From positions 26,288,001 to 26,352,000 of the forward strand of contig CM114273.1 of the NCBI GenBank assembly GCA_050084515.1: a DNA stretch of 64,000 nt, in the 5' to 3' direction. The position numbers were made by a program, and so were the translations under genes. The DNA comes from Blasia pusilla (taxonomy: Eukaryota > Marchantiophyta > Marchantiopsida > Blasiales). Below, piece by piece: positions 23,605 to 32,789 of this stretch (position 1 is the stretch's first letter; each line of letters opens with the position of its first letter). Below the pieces are notes generated by a model. The model did not search any database and was not told the DNA's origin. It worked only from the letters and a program-made list of their open reading frames with translations.

Positions 23605-23950
23605 TCCCCTCCTCGGGCCTCCAACCTACGGCACCGTCAACACGCACTCCTCCATGTGACACGACAAAGTCCTGTCGCGAATCCCATCCACGCTCGCGAG
23701 ACATTAAGTCCCGCAAAACTCTCCACTTCGTAATCGAACTCAACCATGTCGGACCCCAACCATGTCTTCCCTTTCGACTACGTCCGACTTTACCACGTCA
23801 CTCCCTCCACCATGTTGGACTGCCCTACCACGTTTAGCCCCTGCAACTCCACCACATCCGTATGTGCCATACCACGTCCAAAGGGGGTTTGAAATAAATA
23901 TCGGGGGGGAGGCCCGAGGAGTGCGTGTTGACGGTGCCGTAGGTTGGAGG
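23605..23950. repeat. Inverted copies of the gypsy leader, head-to-head junction of G1 and G2
   Basis: The motif gtgttgacggtgccgtaggt with flanking bases occurs on the plus strand near 23920 (start of G2) and on the minus strand near 23615-23655, with a second minus copy near 23560-23600. The 23575-23905 interval is thus the meeting point of two oppositely oriented elements that have both lost their outer A repeats. Confidence 0.6.
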
Positions 23951-24309
23951 GCGTAATCAGGTTATCCATTCGAGTCCCTTTTCCTGCACTTGTCATGTGT
24001 GATTGAGAGTGTTGGGTAGCGGGTAGTAGCTCGTGCTAGGGGGTGCGGAGATGGTGACGAGTCTAGATTCTTTTCATGTGTAGCATGTTGGTGGCTATAC
24101 AGCGGTTGCCGCGTAGGGGTCGCATTTATGACCCAAGAGTGTCGCTAGGTTAGGTGAGTCAGTTGGAAGGCTCATGGTGAGCTCGAGTGTTGAGTGTGCG
24201 TGAGGCCAGGTATGTCATCACGGGATTGATGTTAGCATAGGTGAGCTAGTGAGGAGTGTGGGAGACTCTTGGTGAGTCTAAGTGCTTGAGCGGGTGAGAC
24301 AGGGTTTGT

Positions 24310-25260
24310 CATCACGGCGTTCTTCCAGGGTTCGGAAGAACGGGGTAGTGCTAGCAATGGTAGTGGTGTGACACGGAGTGGAGTGAGATACCGAGGGGTT
24401 ACCAAAGAGGAGCTACCTCGACATCCATCCGTGGCAGGATCGTCATCACTAGACACTAGGTCTAGTGACGAGATCGCAGACAGAGACAATAGTACTTGGC
24501 AGGAGATGGACGACATGGGCCATCGAGGCAGGCATCGTTTCTCAGGTGTAGTGGGCACCATCGACTTAGACGACTTTATCCAGGAGTTTGACACGTGGTG
24601 CAACTTCTAGGAGATACGGACCCCGACACGGTTCAACCCTTTCATGGCATGGAAGGGGTTGTTCCATCACTTGGAGGGTCCTTCGATGGATGACTACTTG
24701 GAGTTTTGATCACTATATTCAGTAGAAATCGATGCCTGGAGGATGCATTGGGCTCCAGGGTATGTGTCCACTAGTGGTTGCAAGGCATATGATGGGATTG
24801 TGAGAGGAGTGAGACCCACACCATCAGCTTGGAGACTGGATGGAGAGGAGGGCAGTGAGACAAGCGATGTGGCAGAGACCTCTAGTGGTAGAGGGCTACC
24901 CAGCTTTAGCCCCACAATGGAGTTCTCCCGACATATGGGGAAGAGCTACCAGGGCGTACGCACTGACAAGCTGAAGAGTCTACAGGATTTTCAACGACGA
25001 TCGGTGAGAGTCTAAGAGAGGCATTCACACGCATGAGGAGGTTGATCATTGCTACGTATGGAGTGACTCAAGCGTAGTCAGTCCAGTATTGGTACGGGGT
25101 TCTGGACCGAGAACTACGGAGGAGAGTCCGAGATGCGGTGTTGATTCACATAGCAAAGCCCACATTGAAGGTGGTCTTTGAGTTGTCTGAGCGTATTGAG
25201 CTCAACATGAGTGAGGAGCAGGTAGTGACCGTTGGATTTTCTTGAGAGTCAACGGGTCCA
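24310..25260 (+). pseudogene. G2 Gag N-terminal/capsid part
   Basis: The frame includes SGVRYRGVTKEELPRHPS, then FSGVVGTIDLDDFIQEFDTW and FNPFMAWKGLFHHLEGPSMD. Stops at 24608 (TAG for CAG) and 24707 (TGA for CGA) are absent in G3. The segment with KLKSLQDFQR and ELSERIELNMSEEQ ends it. It encodes the structural Gag of the particle. The true start codon is not evident. Confidence 0.75.
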
Positions 25261-25389
25261 CAAGCGCCGGTGACCCCACAGGTGCTACAGCGAGCACCAG
25301 TACTACGGGAGTAGGCCGGTGTGCCCAGAGAGCAGGGCGGGTACCGTGAGCCTGTGAGGCAACGACCCGTACCTACATATGTTGCCCAG

Positions 25390-25600
25390 CAGGGACCGAT
25401 GTGGTCTTGTTGGACGTTTGGAGGGGCCCATAGGCAGAGAGACTGCCCACAGCATGGGAGAGGACCACGAGCGCCTCCGATTGCTCAGGAGCCATAGAGG
25501 ATGGCCCCATCACAGCACCTGTGTGACTATTGGCATAGATATGGTCACAATAGGGATAGGTGTTTTGACCTTCGCCGAGAGGCACGTCCATAGGTAGGCT
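25390..25600 (+). pseudogene. G2 zinc-knuckle region, degraded
   Basis: It reads CWTFGGAHRQRDC and CDYWHRYGHNRDRC. In each knuckle the second Cys is replaced (Phe, Trp) compared with G1 and G4, so neither can bind zinc normally. Confidence 0.75.
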
Positions 25601-26196
25601 AAGGGCCTAGGGGCGGTCATCCTAGAGGAGGTCAGGGAGTTCTTCCTGGACGTGGTGGTAGAGGACCACCACTAGCCAGAGGAGATGGAGCAGGAGTACC
25701 AGAGCCGGCACTTCTCTCACGCATCGATCAGTTGGAGCAGAGGATTGCTGCCATGACGATGATGCAGCTTAGGGAAGGCACGGAGCTAAGAGCACCTAGT
25801 GTGACTCCAGCTTCTACCTCTTACCCTGACCCAGGTGAGGATCTCGCCAGTATGGGGTTTATGTGTAATGCAGCCCAGGTTTAGGCAGCTGCAGTGGTGA
25901 CTCGGGGTGCTGCAAGAGGCACAGAGCCATCGAGAGGTGGAGTTGAGATTGAACCACCAGAGGAGACGAATGGGCGACAGGCCAGGGTTTCTCAGTCATT
26001 CACATTGTCGGAGGCACTACACACACCATTGATGGTGCCTCGACGACCAGCGGTGCCTATAGCTCAGGCAAGTGCGCCGACGTCACGAGGAGTTGGAGTG
26101 ACAACTCCTATGTCGGCTCGGGTGGAGTCAGTGTCGACCATAGTGTTGGAGGTGGCCACCAGAGTGAGTCAGACTCCACTATTCTCCACCATATAG
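25600..26196 (+). pseudogene. G2 Gag-protease linker
   Basis: Gly/Arg-rich then coiled-coil sequence (LEQRIAAMTMMQL), followed by a conserved QSFTLSEALHTPLM block also seen in G1, G3 and G4. Two stops interrupt it. No known enzymatic domain. Confidence 0.55.
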
Positions 26197-26874
26197 TTGG
26201 TGACGTTGGGAGTTGGACCAACTGAGGTGTTCCGGCTGGCTGCCACGTTGTGTGAGCGTGGAGAGGTGACAGCTTCTTGTTCAGAGATAGTTGAGGAGGT
26301 GGTGGACTTGCCCTCAGAGCTGGTGCTCAGGACGTTCCCCACAGAGTCATGGAATGCGGCGGCGGTGAAGTTGGTAGATATGCCAGCTCGACCGGCCATA
26401 GATCGAGCAGTGGTGACACTTGGAGTAGTGTTACTGGATAACCGAGCTAGAGTATTTTGCTTGGTTAGTCCAACGGAGACGATATACCACCCGCAATGCG
26501 TCCTACTTGATTCGGGAGCGCAACCCTTAATGTTAGGGAAGGCGGCGTGTTTAGCATTGGGGTTACGGAAGGCCGACATTGAGCCTTCTCTCTTCCAGAT
26601 ACAGACCTCAATTGGGGGCGTGTCACCCACGCAATATATGACTCGACAGGAGATAGTTGTTAGAGTCCAGCCTGAGCATGAGACGGATAGTGCTATGGTG
26701 TGCACAGGTGCAATTACGATGCCAGCTGAGTCGTACGATGTATTGGTGGGGAGTATAGTGTTATATCCCCTAGGATTCATCCTTGACTTCTGGGAGGAGA
26801 CCGTTGCTTATCGGCCAGGGTTGCGGTCAGGTGACGGGCGGATGAGTCAGTTACCCGTGCAGTTTGCGGGATGA
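26197..26874 (+). CDS. G2 aspartic protease region
   Basis: 225-codon open frame. VLLDSGAQPLMLGKA at about residues 103-117 carries the Asp-Ser-Gly active site (26509-26517) of retropepsin-like proteases. It is followed by QTSIGGVSPTQYMTRQEIVV and the flap-side/second-loop region YDVLVGSIVLYPLGFILDFW. It should mature the polyprotein. This is the only copy with both an intact active site and a long open frame. Confidence 0.8.
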   Translation: MVTLGVGPTEVFRLAATLCERGEVTASCSEIVEEVVDLPSELVLRTFPTESWNAAAVKLVDMPARPAIDRAVVTLGVVLLDNRARVFCLVSPTETIYHPQCVLLDSGAQPLMLGKAACLALGLRKADIEPSLFQIQTSIGGVSPTQYMTRQEIVVRVQPEHETDSAMVCTGAITMPAESYDVLVGSIVLYPLGFILDFWEETVAYRPGLRSGDGRMSQLPVQFAG

Positions 26875-27168
26875 AGTGGTCAATCACAAGGCGAGTCTGT
26901 GACCACGTTGGCAGCTTTCACAGGTAGTGTTAGTTGGCCAGGAGAGTTGTTGGAGGGGAACGCACATGCGGAGGATGTCTTAGTAGCGGATAGTCCCACG
27001 GAGAGATAGGCCATGGCGAGTGTCACTTCCTATGTTGGCGAGACCTCTTCACCATTGTGGGGTACGACTCAAGAGCTATAGAGGAGTGCCGAAGACCTCG
27101 TGAGCCACGCATGAATTCATGCTTTTATCCCGGAGCAGTGAGAGTCACGTGGCGATCGGGCTCTTGGA

Positions 27169-28311
27169 GTGGAGACGTTGATCCCACTGGATACCATACC
27201 CGTTGTGTGGCAGTGCCCAGAGAAGGGTGTTAGGGTGTTAGATCTCTTTGGAGGGATTAGCACCGGATTGGCTGTAGTATTGCAAGCGGGCATACGGGTG
27301 CATCAGTACCTTTATGTGGAGAGAGATGAGACCTCGTGGGGAGTATCATTATGTCACGTGGCGAGATTGGTCCAAAGGTATCCTGAGTTGTTGCCCGTAT
27401 TTGCAGTACGGGGATATCAGCATACACTACCCGCCAACATCTCTTTGGTGGGGGCACAGGATCTGGATAGAGTTGGCACCATTCATTTGGTCATTGCTGG
27501 ATGGCCATGTCAGGGTCATTCATCAACTGGCCGAGGATTTGGATTGCAGAATCCGAGGTCAGGGATGTTTTGGGAGATGTTGCGAGTAGTACGACACTTG
27601 CAGAAGAGTCAGACACATTCTCCAACGTACATTTTGGAGAACGTGTCGTTGTTGGGAGACACTCATGCATGTGTGATGACGAGTGTGCATCAGCTGAGGT
27701 CCTGGTTGGGACCTGCTGTGTTGCTAGATGCAGCGAGAGTTGGATCAGGTGCCCATCGTCCATGACTGTGGTGGACGAATCTGATACCATCAGAGGTATT
27801 GAGTCGAGCATACGATGGGGTCCAGAGAGCACCACATCTCACAGTGGATGTTATTTTGGGCTCAGGACGTCGATCTCACGTGGTGACACGGGATGATAGA
27901 CCACCGTTGGCGATGGCCAATAGGGTGGGGGAGTTGAGGGCAGCCTTATCTATGTTGGTGAGCTTCCCAGCATCCCATGCCTTTTGTCAGGGAGGGCCAG
28001 GCATGATTTGGGATGAGGTGACCGGAGCATTGGAGGAGCCTACAGCAGATGAGCGCAAGCGCGCCATGGGGTTTGCTACCAGTACTACGGCGGTGCCAGG
28101 GATGATTGAGGCATCCCGGAGACAGGTGTTGGGGCAAGCGATGGACCTCAACTGTCTCACATGGATAGTCAACCTAGGTATGGCTGAGCACATACGGATC
28201 CGAGTGTCATCCATGCCGTCACGTCCACGAGTTGGACCATTGCCTACAGGGTCTGTACAGGCATTGGTTGGGGGCGAGACGAGGAGAGATAGGCACCCAT
28301 GGACTTCCTAG
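27169..28311 (+). pseudogene. G2 C5 cytosine DNA methyltransferase, one nonsense codon
   Basis: Motif I VLDLFGGISTGLAVVLQAGI binds S-adenosylmethionine. YLYVERDE is the acidic motif II. GWPCQGHSSTGRG has the catalytic Cys (27508-27510) and ILENVSLLGDT is motif VI. RP-stop-LWWTNLIP follows, then the C-terminal SRRQVLGQAMDLNCLTW (motif X). The stop at 27766 is TGA where G3 has CGA; removing that single change leaves one frame to about 28311. The late part (LLDAARVGSGAHRPRLWW type) resembles DNMT3 proteins. About 350 residues: a catalytic domain without large regulatory domains. Confidence 0.9.
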
Positions 28312-28560
28312 GACGTCGTTCGAGCAGAGAGTGCGAAGGCGGCCAGAGTAGCACATGTTCATTTTTTGGATGTAGAGCATGGTGTAGGAGGTCAGAGTGG
28401 AGTGGCTGTTGTGGAGGTGGCTAGGGTTGCTACATAGCAACCAAAGCCGGAGGTTGCGTCCTCTCCGAGTGAGGTCACGATGGAGACTTGGGAGCCTGTG
28501 ATAGGTCTCAAGGTGATAGGAGGAGAGCGACCGCGAGTTCATAGGTTTTTAAGAGGGCAT
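28312..28560 (+). pseudogene. G2 methyltransferase-RT linker
   Basis: Decayed frame, almost identical to G3 57290-57540. No recognised domain; it includes the conserved METWEPVIGLK at 28480-28515. Confidence 0.45.
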
Positions 28561-29490
28561 GTAGTTGTTTTGCCTTCAGTATGAGAGACTTGGGTACGCT
28601 GAAGGATCCCAGGATACGGATTGAGTTGGCTAGTGATACACCAATCTTTCGTCGACCCTACAGGTATTCGGATATGGAATGAGCCTTAATTCAGAGCAAG
28701 AGTCAAGACTTGTTGGAGGCAGGACTTGTGGAGTTATCACATGGGGAGTATGCATTTGCCATAGTCATGCCCGCGAAGAAGGATATGTATGGCAATTGGA
28801 CGGATAGGCGGATGTGTGGAGATTACCGTCCTATCAATCGACAGACAAGGTCAGATCGGTACGCCATGCCTACTCTTGAGGAGATATTTGATGCAGTAGG
28901 GCATGCAAAGATCTTCAATACTTTAGATCTCCATGCTGGCTATCATCAGCTTCCAATCAGGTTGCAAGATAGGGAGAAGACAACATTCTGGGGGATAGAT
29001 CGGTTCGGGAGAGATTGCTTGTATCAGTGGCGGTTCTTACCATTTGGGTTGAAGAACGTGCCTGCAGAGTTTCAGAGAGTGACGGATAGGATTTTGGTTG
29101 GCTTGGAGTTTGTATGATGTTACATAGATGATATTCTTATCTTAAGTTCCACGGTTGAGGAGCATGAGCGACACCTGGAGGAGGTGTTTCGGCGATTGCA
29201 GTAACATGGACTGAAGTTACATCCAAGCAAGTGTAGATTCTTTCAGGAGCAGATTGAGTACTTGGGATACACCATATACCCGAGTGGGTTAGGCGTTCAG
29301 CAAACGAAGGTAGAGGCTATTGCGCAGATTCCACGCCCTACAGATGTAAGTCGAGTTTGAGCATTTCTTGGACTGGCGAACTTCTATCGACAGTATGTCA
29401 AGGGTTTTAGTGCGATCGCAAAGTCTTTGACCTTGTTGACGAGACTTGATCAGGTTTGGTTGTGGGGAGATGATTAGGAGTGAGCATTTC
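28560..29490 (+). pseudogene. G2 reverse transcriptase
   Basis: It contains DRRMCGDYRPINRQTRSDRY, TLDLHAGYHQLPIRL, WRFLPFGLKNVPAEFQRV and the catalytic YIDDIL (29121-29138), then HPSKCRFFQEQIEYLGYTI and FLGLANFYRQYVKGFS. Stops at 29115 (TGA for CGA), about 29203, 29359 and 29476 are C-to-T type. Otherwise the length and order are normal for a Ty3/gypsy RT. Confidence 0.88.
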
Positions 29491-29507
29491 AGGAGCTCAA
29501 GGACAGG

Positions 29508-30038
29508 TTGACGTCCTTACCCATTTTACAGAGACCGGTTAGGGGTCGCCCATTCCAGTCACATACGGATTGGAGCATGTTGGGTCTAGGAGGAGTGCTT
29601 ACTCAGAGGGATGACGAGGAGAGGGAGTTCGTTGTGGCTTACGCGAGCCGATTGAACAACATTGCAGAGGCGAAGTACAGCTCCTACAAGGGAGAATGCT
29701 TGGTTGTAGTGTGGGCCGTGGCACATTTCAGGTGCTATTTATTCGGCAATCCTTTCACACTTATCACTGATCATCAGCCGTTGAGGTGGTTGATGGAGTC
29801 CGACAAGCTTACGGGAAAGCTTGCTAGATGGGCTCTATTACTACAGGAGTATGAGTTTGAGGTGGTTCATAGACCAGGTGGGCTGAACCAGGATGCGGAT
29901 GGGTTGAGTCGTAACCCATGTCCAAGTCAGAGAGACGACATAGGAGCTCGATGGCACGGAGAGAGTGATGAGGAGATGGTGCCCGGTTGGCATGCATCTG
30001 CCTATCTTTGTTGGTTGACTATGGCAGGTCAGCCATAG
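29508..30038 (+). CDS. G2 RNase H
   Basis: 176-codon open frame. The acidic residues lie in HTDWSMLGLGGVLTQ, YKGECLVVVWAVAHF and FTLITDHQPLRW, and NQDADGLSRNPC closes the domain. It is intact and in the usual place after RT. Confidence 0.88.
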   Translation: MTSLPILQRPVRGRPFQSHTDWSMLGLGGVLTQRDDEEREFVVAYASRLNNIAEAKYSSYKGECLVVVWAVAHFRCYLFGNPFTLITDHQPLRWLMESDKLTGKLARWALLLQEYEFEVVHRPGGLNQDADGLSRNPCPSQRDDIGARWHGESDEEMVPGWHASAYLCWLTMAGQP

Positions 30039-30219
30039 GTGATGACTCCAATGGTGGGGTTGGATGATGAGTCTTTGGATCCGGAGGTCAGTGAGGAGGC
30101 AACAGGTGGTCGTGATATCCATGACGACGTGGAGGTTGTGGAGTTCTTGCGCACTGGCGTCATAGCGAGCATAGTGAGTGCTAGGGAGCGGGATCAGATC
30201 TTATAGAGAGCCAGGAGGT

Positions 30220-31090
30220 TCAGGTGGGAGGGGACTCATATTTTGCGGGTATGGGGAGATGGTAGGATACGAGTGGTACCTCATCCTTCCCAACGAGCAT
30301 GTGTAGTGCGACATGCCCATGAGGAGTTGGGACATTTTGGAGTAAAGCGTACTTAGAGCTTACTCCAGGTTCAGTATTGGTGGCGCGGCATGCATACTGG
30401 GGTACAGCAGTTTGTGGCCAGATGTATGGTATGTGACATAGTGCGAGCATCCTTCAATGCTCCCACTCCGCACTTACATCCTTTTCCGATTATGGGTTTA
30501 GGTTATCGGTGGAGTTTAGACTTTGTGGGATCTTTGCCATTGATGGGGCATCATCATAGGTACGTGTTGGTCATGGTGGAGCATTTCTCCAAGTGGATAG
30601 AGTTGGTGGCATTACCAAACAGTGCCACCAACTCTATCAGGGTTCCTCAGTCAACACCTCCGCCGGTGCACCAAAGTGACTAAGCACATGATCTAGAAAC
30701 GCATAAGCTGTTCCCTCGCTCGTCTCGTCCGGGTACCGAGTTCAGGGGAGAGTTTCAGGCCTTGTGTGATCAGGCGTTGATAGATCACCGCACCACTTCC
30801 AGAGATCATCCCGAGGCGGATGGGTTGGCGGAGAGAGTGGTACAAACGTTGAAGAGAGGATTGCGCAAGTATGGCTTGCAGCGAGGACAGTTGAGGGAGT
30901 GGGACCTACAATTTCCATGGTTGGCTATGGGTTATCGCTTTGGTCGGTAGGCATCCTTGGCGTCATTTTCACCGTACTTTTTTCTCTTTGGGAGAGAGCC
31001 AGATTTACCTGCAGCCATTCAACGTGACATGGCGGAGGTGTTAGATCTGGATGATCCAAATGTGTGGGTATAAGCATGTTCTTAGAGGGC
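30220..31090 (+). pseudogene. G2 DDE integrase with an internal micro-inversion
   Basis: The N-terminal zinc-binding HHCC appears as VRHAHEELGHFGVKR...CMVCDIV, with TAG for CAG at 30355. The catalytic core begins GYRWSLDFVGSLP and ends DHRTT...HPEADGLAERVVQTL, which carry the first Asp and the Glu. The middle Asp region is missing because about 30622-30730 is inverted relative to G3 and G4. The frame then resumes with LASFSPYFFLFGREPDLPA. Integrase inserts the cDNA; this copy is dead. Confidence 0.85.
30596..30730 (+). repeat. Micro-inversion with 16-bp inverted-repeat arms in integrase
   Basis: gatagagttggtggca-type sequence at 30596-30611 is followed at 30623-30638 by its reverse complement. 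The next about 90 bases, read backwards, match the G3 integrase (gggaacagcttatgcgtttc and ggtgcaccggcggaggtgtt). It thus inverts about 108 bp of coding DNA. Confidence 0.8.
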
Positions 31091-31289
31091 GGAGGTTTTT
31101 CGTAGAGTTGTGCCTACGGCCTTTGAGAACTTAGCTATTGCTCAGCACAGAGATACAATGAGGTACGCGACCATTCTTGGAGGAGGTTATCATCCAGGGA
31201 TTAGGAGGTTTCATCCTAGATATTACGTGTATTTAGAGCATGCGGCACCCACGACGCTAGATATCACTTAAGGGCGCACAATCCTACGT

Positions 31290-31606
31290 GTGCGTGAGGT
31301 ATTACCAACCGGAGTCCTCATGTTGGAGGGACGGGATGGTATGGTTTGGAAGGATCATATGCGCAATTGTGCGCCATGTCATCTTCCGAACGTAGACGGG
31401 ACAATGGATCCAAGCTTCGCAGTGGTACCTGCAGGCTTGAGGTGTATGTTGTGCGGATGTGCGAGGGGTGCAGCCACCATGTTGGTATGTGATGGTTGTT
31501 CTCGAGGGTGGCATATGTCATGTTTGACCCCCCCTCTTGATGTGGTTCCCACGGGATGATGAATGTGTCCAAGATGTGTATAGGGTAGTAGGTCATGTCA
31601 GAGAGA
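31290..31606 (+). pseudogene. G2 C-terminal tail with PHD finger
   Basis: After the integrase comes a short chromodomain-position segment (VLMLEGRDGMVWKDH, NCAPCHLPNVDG). A PHD-type Cys4-His-Cys3 set follows: CMLC, CDGC, WH, SC and, after two stops (TGATGA, likely from TGGTGG), MCPRC. PHD fingers usually bind histone H3 tails. The position is that of the chromodomain in chromoviruses, so a role in target choice is plausible. The same tail is in G3 and G4. Confidence 0.8.
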
Positions 31607-31660
31607 TATGATATTTTCTATGTGGAGTTGGGGGGATCCAACTGCCAGCTAGGAGGGCGA

Positions 31661-31799
31661 TTGTGTGATCTCCATGTATATGTATGAGTTGATTTTTGTA
31701 CATGTGTCGATCGACCCGTGTGTGGGGAAGATCGGTGTTGTGTGGTGTAGATATGACCAACGATGTATGTTATGTAGTGATATGTATGCGCACGACAGT
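31661..31799 (+). repeat. G2 terminal segment B1
   Basis: Begins ttgtgtgatctccatgtata and ends gcgcacgacagt, directly before A2. It is repeated as B2 after A2. A purine-rich agctaggagggcga stands just upstream, where a polypurine tract would be expected. Confidence 0.85.
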
Positions 31800-32278
31800 T
31801 GTCACATCTGAGTAGCCGATAGGCCGAGATCTATCGTGGATAGGGCGTAGGAGCCAGCGGACTATCTTGAGTGTAACTTTTTCCTACGGTGTCGAATGAG
31901 GTTGAGGATAGGTCCATTGTGTTAGGAACGTTGTTTCTGACAACTTTCATGTTGAGGTCTTTCATAGCCGGGTGACTTGTTAACCTGGTCATCCGCCCCT
32001 GGTAACCTGTGCGCGCAGGTTACCAAGGGGAGGGTTGTTTTTAGGGGAAGAGCCTTTTGGCTCTCCCAACCCTATATAAGAGAGGAAGATGGCTTTCCTA
32101 AGCCATCTTTCTCATGTTGGGCCGTTGGAGCACCTCTCTTGTATGTGTGTGAGATAGGACTAGGGTGCTAGCGTCCGGATTCTTTGATAGCACAGTGTGG
32201 ACGAGGCTCGATATGCCGATATAGATTAAGGAGTGGAGTTTTAGGCCGGATGTGCCATTTTTACTACTCTTTATTTTT
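31800..32278 (+). repeat. G2 terminal segment A2 (promoter-bearing)
   Basis: Begins TGTCACATCTGAGTAGCC and ends actactctttattttt. It has over 90% identity by eye to G3 A1 and A2. It contains a 24-bp palindrome, a TATA box and a hairpin. Confidence 0.85.
32001..32108 (+). promoter_or_regulatory. G2 A2 promoter: palindrome, TATA box, hairpin
   Basis: Palindrome ggtaacctgtg...gcaggttacc at 32001-32024 is followed by a gagcc-tttt-ggctc hairpin at 32050-32063. TATATAAG lies at about 32073-32080, and agatggctt-tcct-aagccatct at 32087-32108. The same order is kept in G3. Confidence 0.65.
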
Positions 32279-32400
32279 GTTGTGTGATCTCCATGTATAT
32301 GTATGAGTTGATTTTTGTACATGTGTGGGGAAGATCGGTGTTGTGTGGTGTAGATGTGACCAGCGATGTATGTTGTGTAGCGATATGTATGTGCATGACA
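32279..32400 (+). repeat. G2 terminal segment B2
   Basis: Second copy of B, ending gtgcatgaca at 32400, with an internal deletion of about 18 bp compared with B1. Helitron H2 sequence follows immediately. Confidence 0.85.
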
Positions 32401-32404
32401 GCCT

Positions 32405-32789
32405 CCCAAACCTTGCACCATCTCTGTCACTTTGATATAGGATATCCTTTAGACCTTGATATAATTCACCTTCTAACTCCTTTTGATTTAATCAAACCCA
32501 AGATAGTCGTTGCATCTCTGCTGTAGCATACAAATCAACCATGTACTCTTGAGTAAGACGATCAAATCGGAGCAAACAATTATCGTCATCTACACCGACA
32601 TGGGTTTGAAGTCCGAAAAAGGAAAATTATAGCGGTGTAACTATTTTTCTCCTTCCTTCATGAAGAATCTCATCATCAATTCTTTCTTCCTCAATATAGT
32701 CATCAGATCCTTCCATTTCTCCATCCAATGTAGTAGGAATATTGGCAGTGGTGATTTCCTCAGATCTCCCGAGTGGTATTTCTAGATGT
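32405..32789 (-). pseudogene. H2 Rep segment after the YGE motif
   Basis: The minus frame contains NCLLRFDRLTQEYMVDLYA and LNQKELEGELYQGLKD. This is the Helitron pattern RL.Q.Y.VD.YA...NQ..LR..LYQGL that precedes the Helitron-like N domain. Several stops. Confidence 0.65.

Larger units (their letters stand above)
23903..32400 (+). mobile_element. Ty3/gypsy-type element G2 with methyltransferase and PHD finger
   Basis: The most complete domain order in the window: leader (23903-24300), gag, zinc knuckles, protease, C5 methyltransferase, RT, RNase H, DDE integrase, PHD finger, then terminal segments B1 (31661-31799), A2 (31800-32278) and B2 (32279-32400). The 5' A1 segment is missing at the junction with G1. 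Most frame breaks are stops that arise from CAG to TAG, CGA to TGA or TGG to TGA when compared with G3. It is inserted in Helitron H2: its 3' end abuts readable Helitron coding sequence at 32401. Confidence 0.85.

Noticed and set aside
24232-24603. Minus-strand frames over G2 and G3 gag (also 43866-44279)
   Set aside because: The same shadow frame appears at both gag copies; the plus strand carries the conserved Gag motifs.
31661-32400. B-A-B tail as two overlapping ordinary LTRs from a tandem insertion
   Set aside because: The same tail ends three elements at different sites, and the target duplications of G3 and G4 enclose it. A tandem insertion would also have to repeat independently each time.
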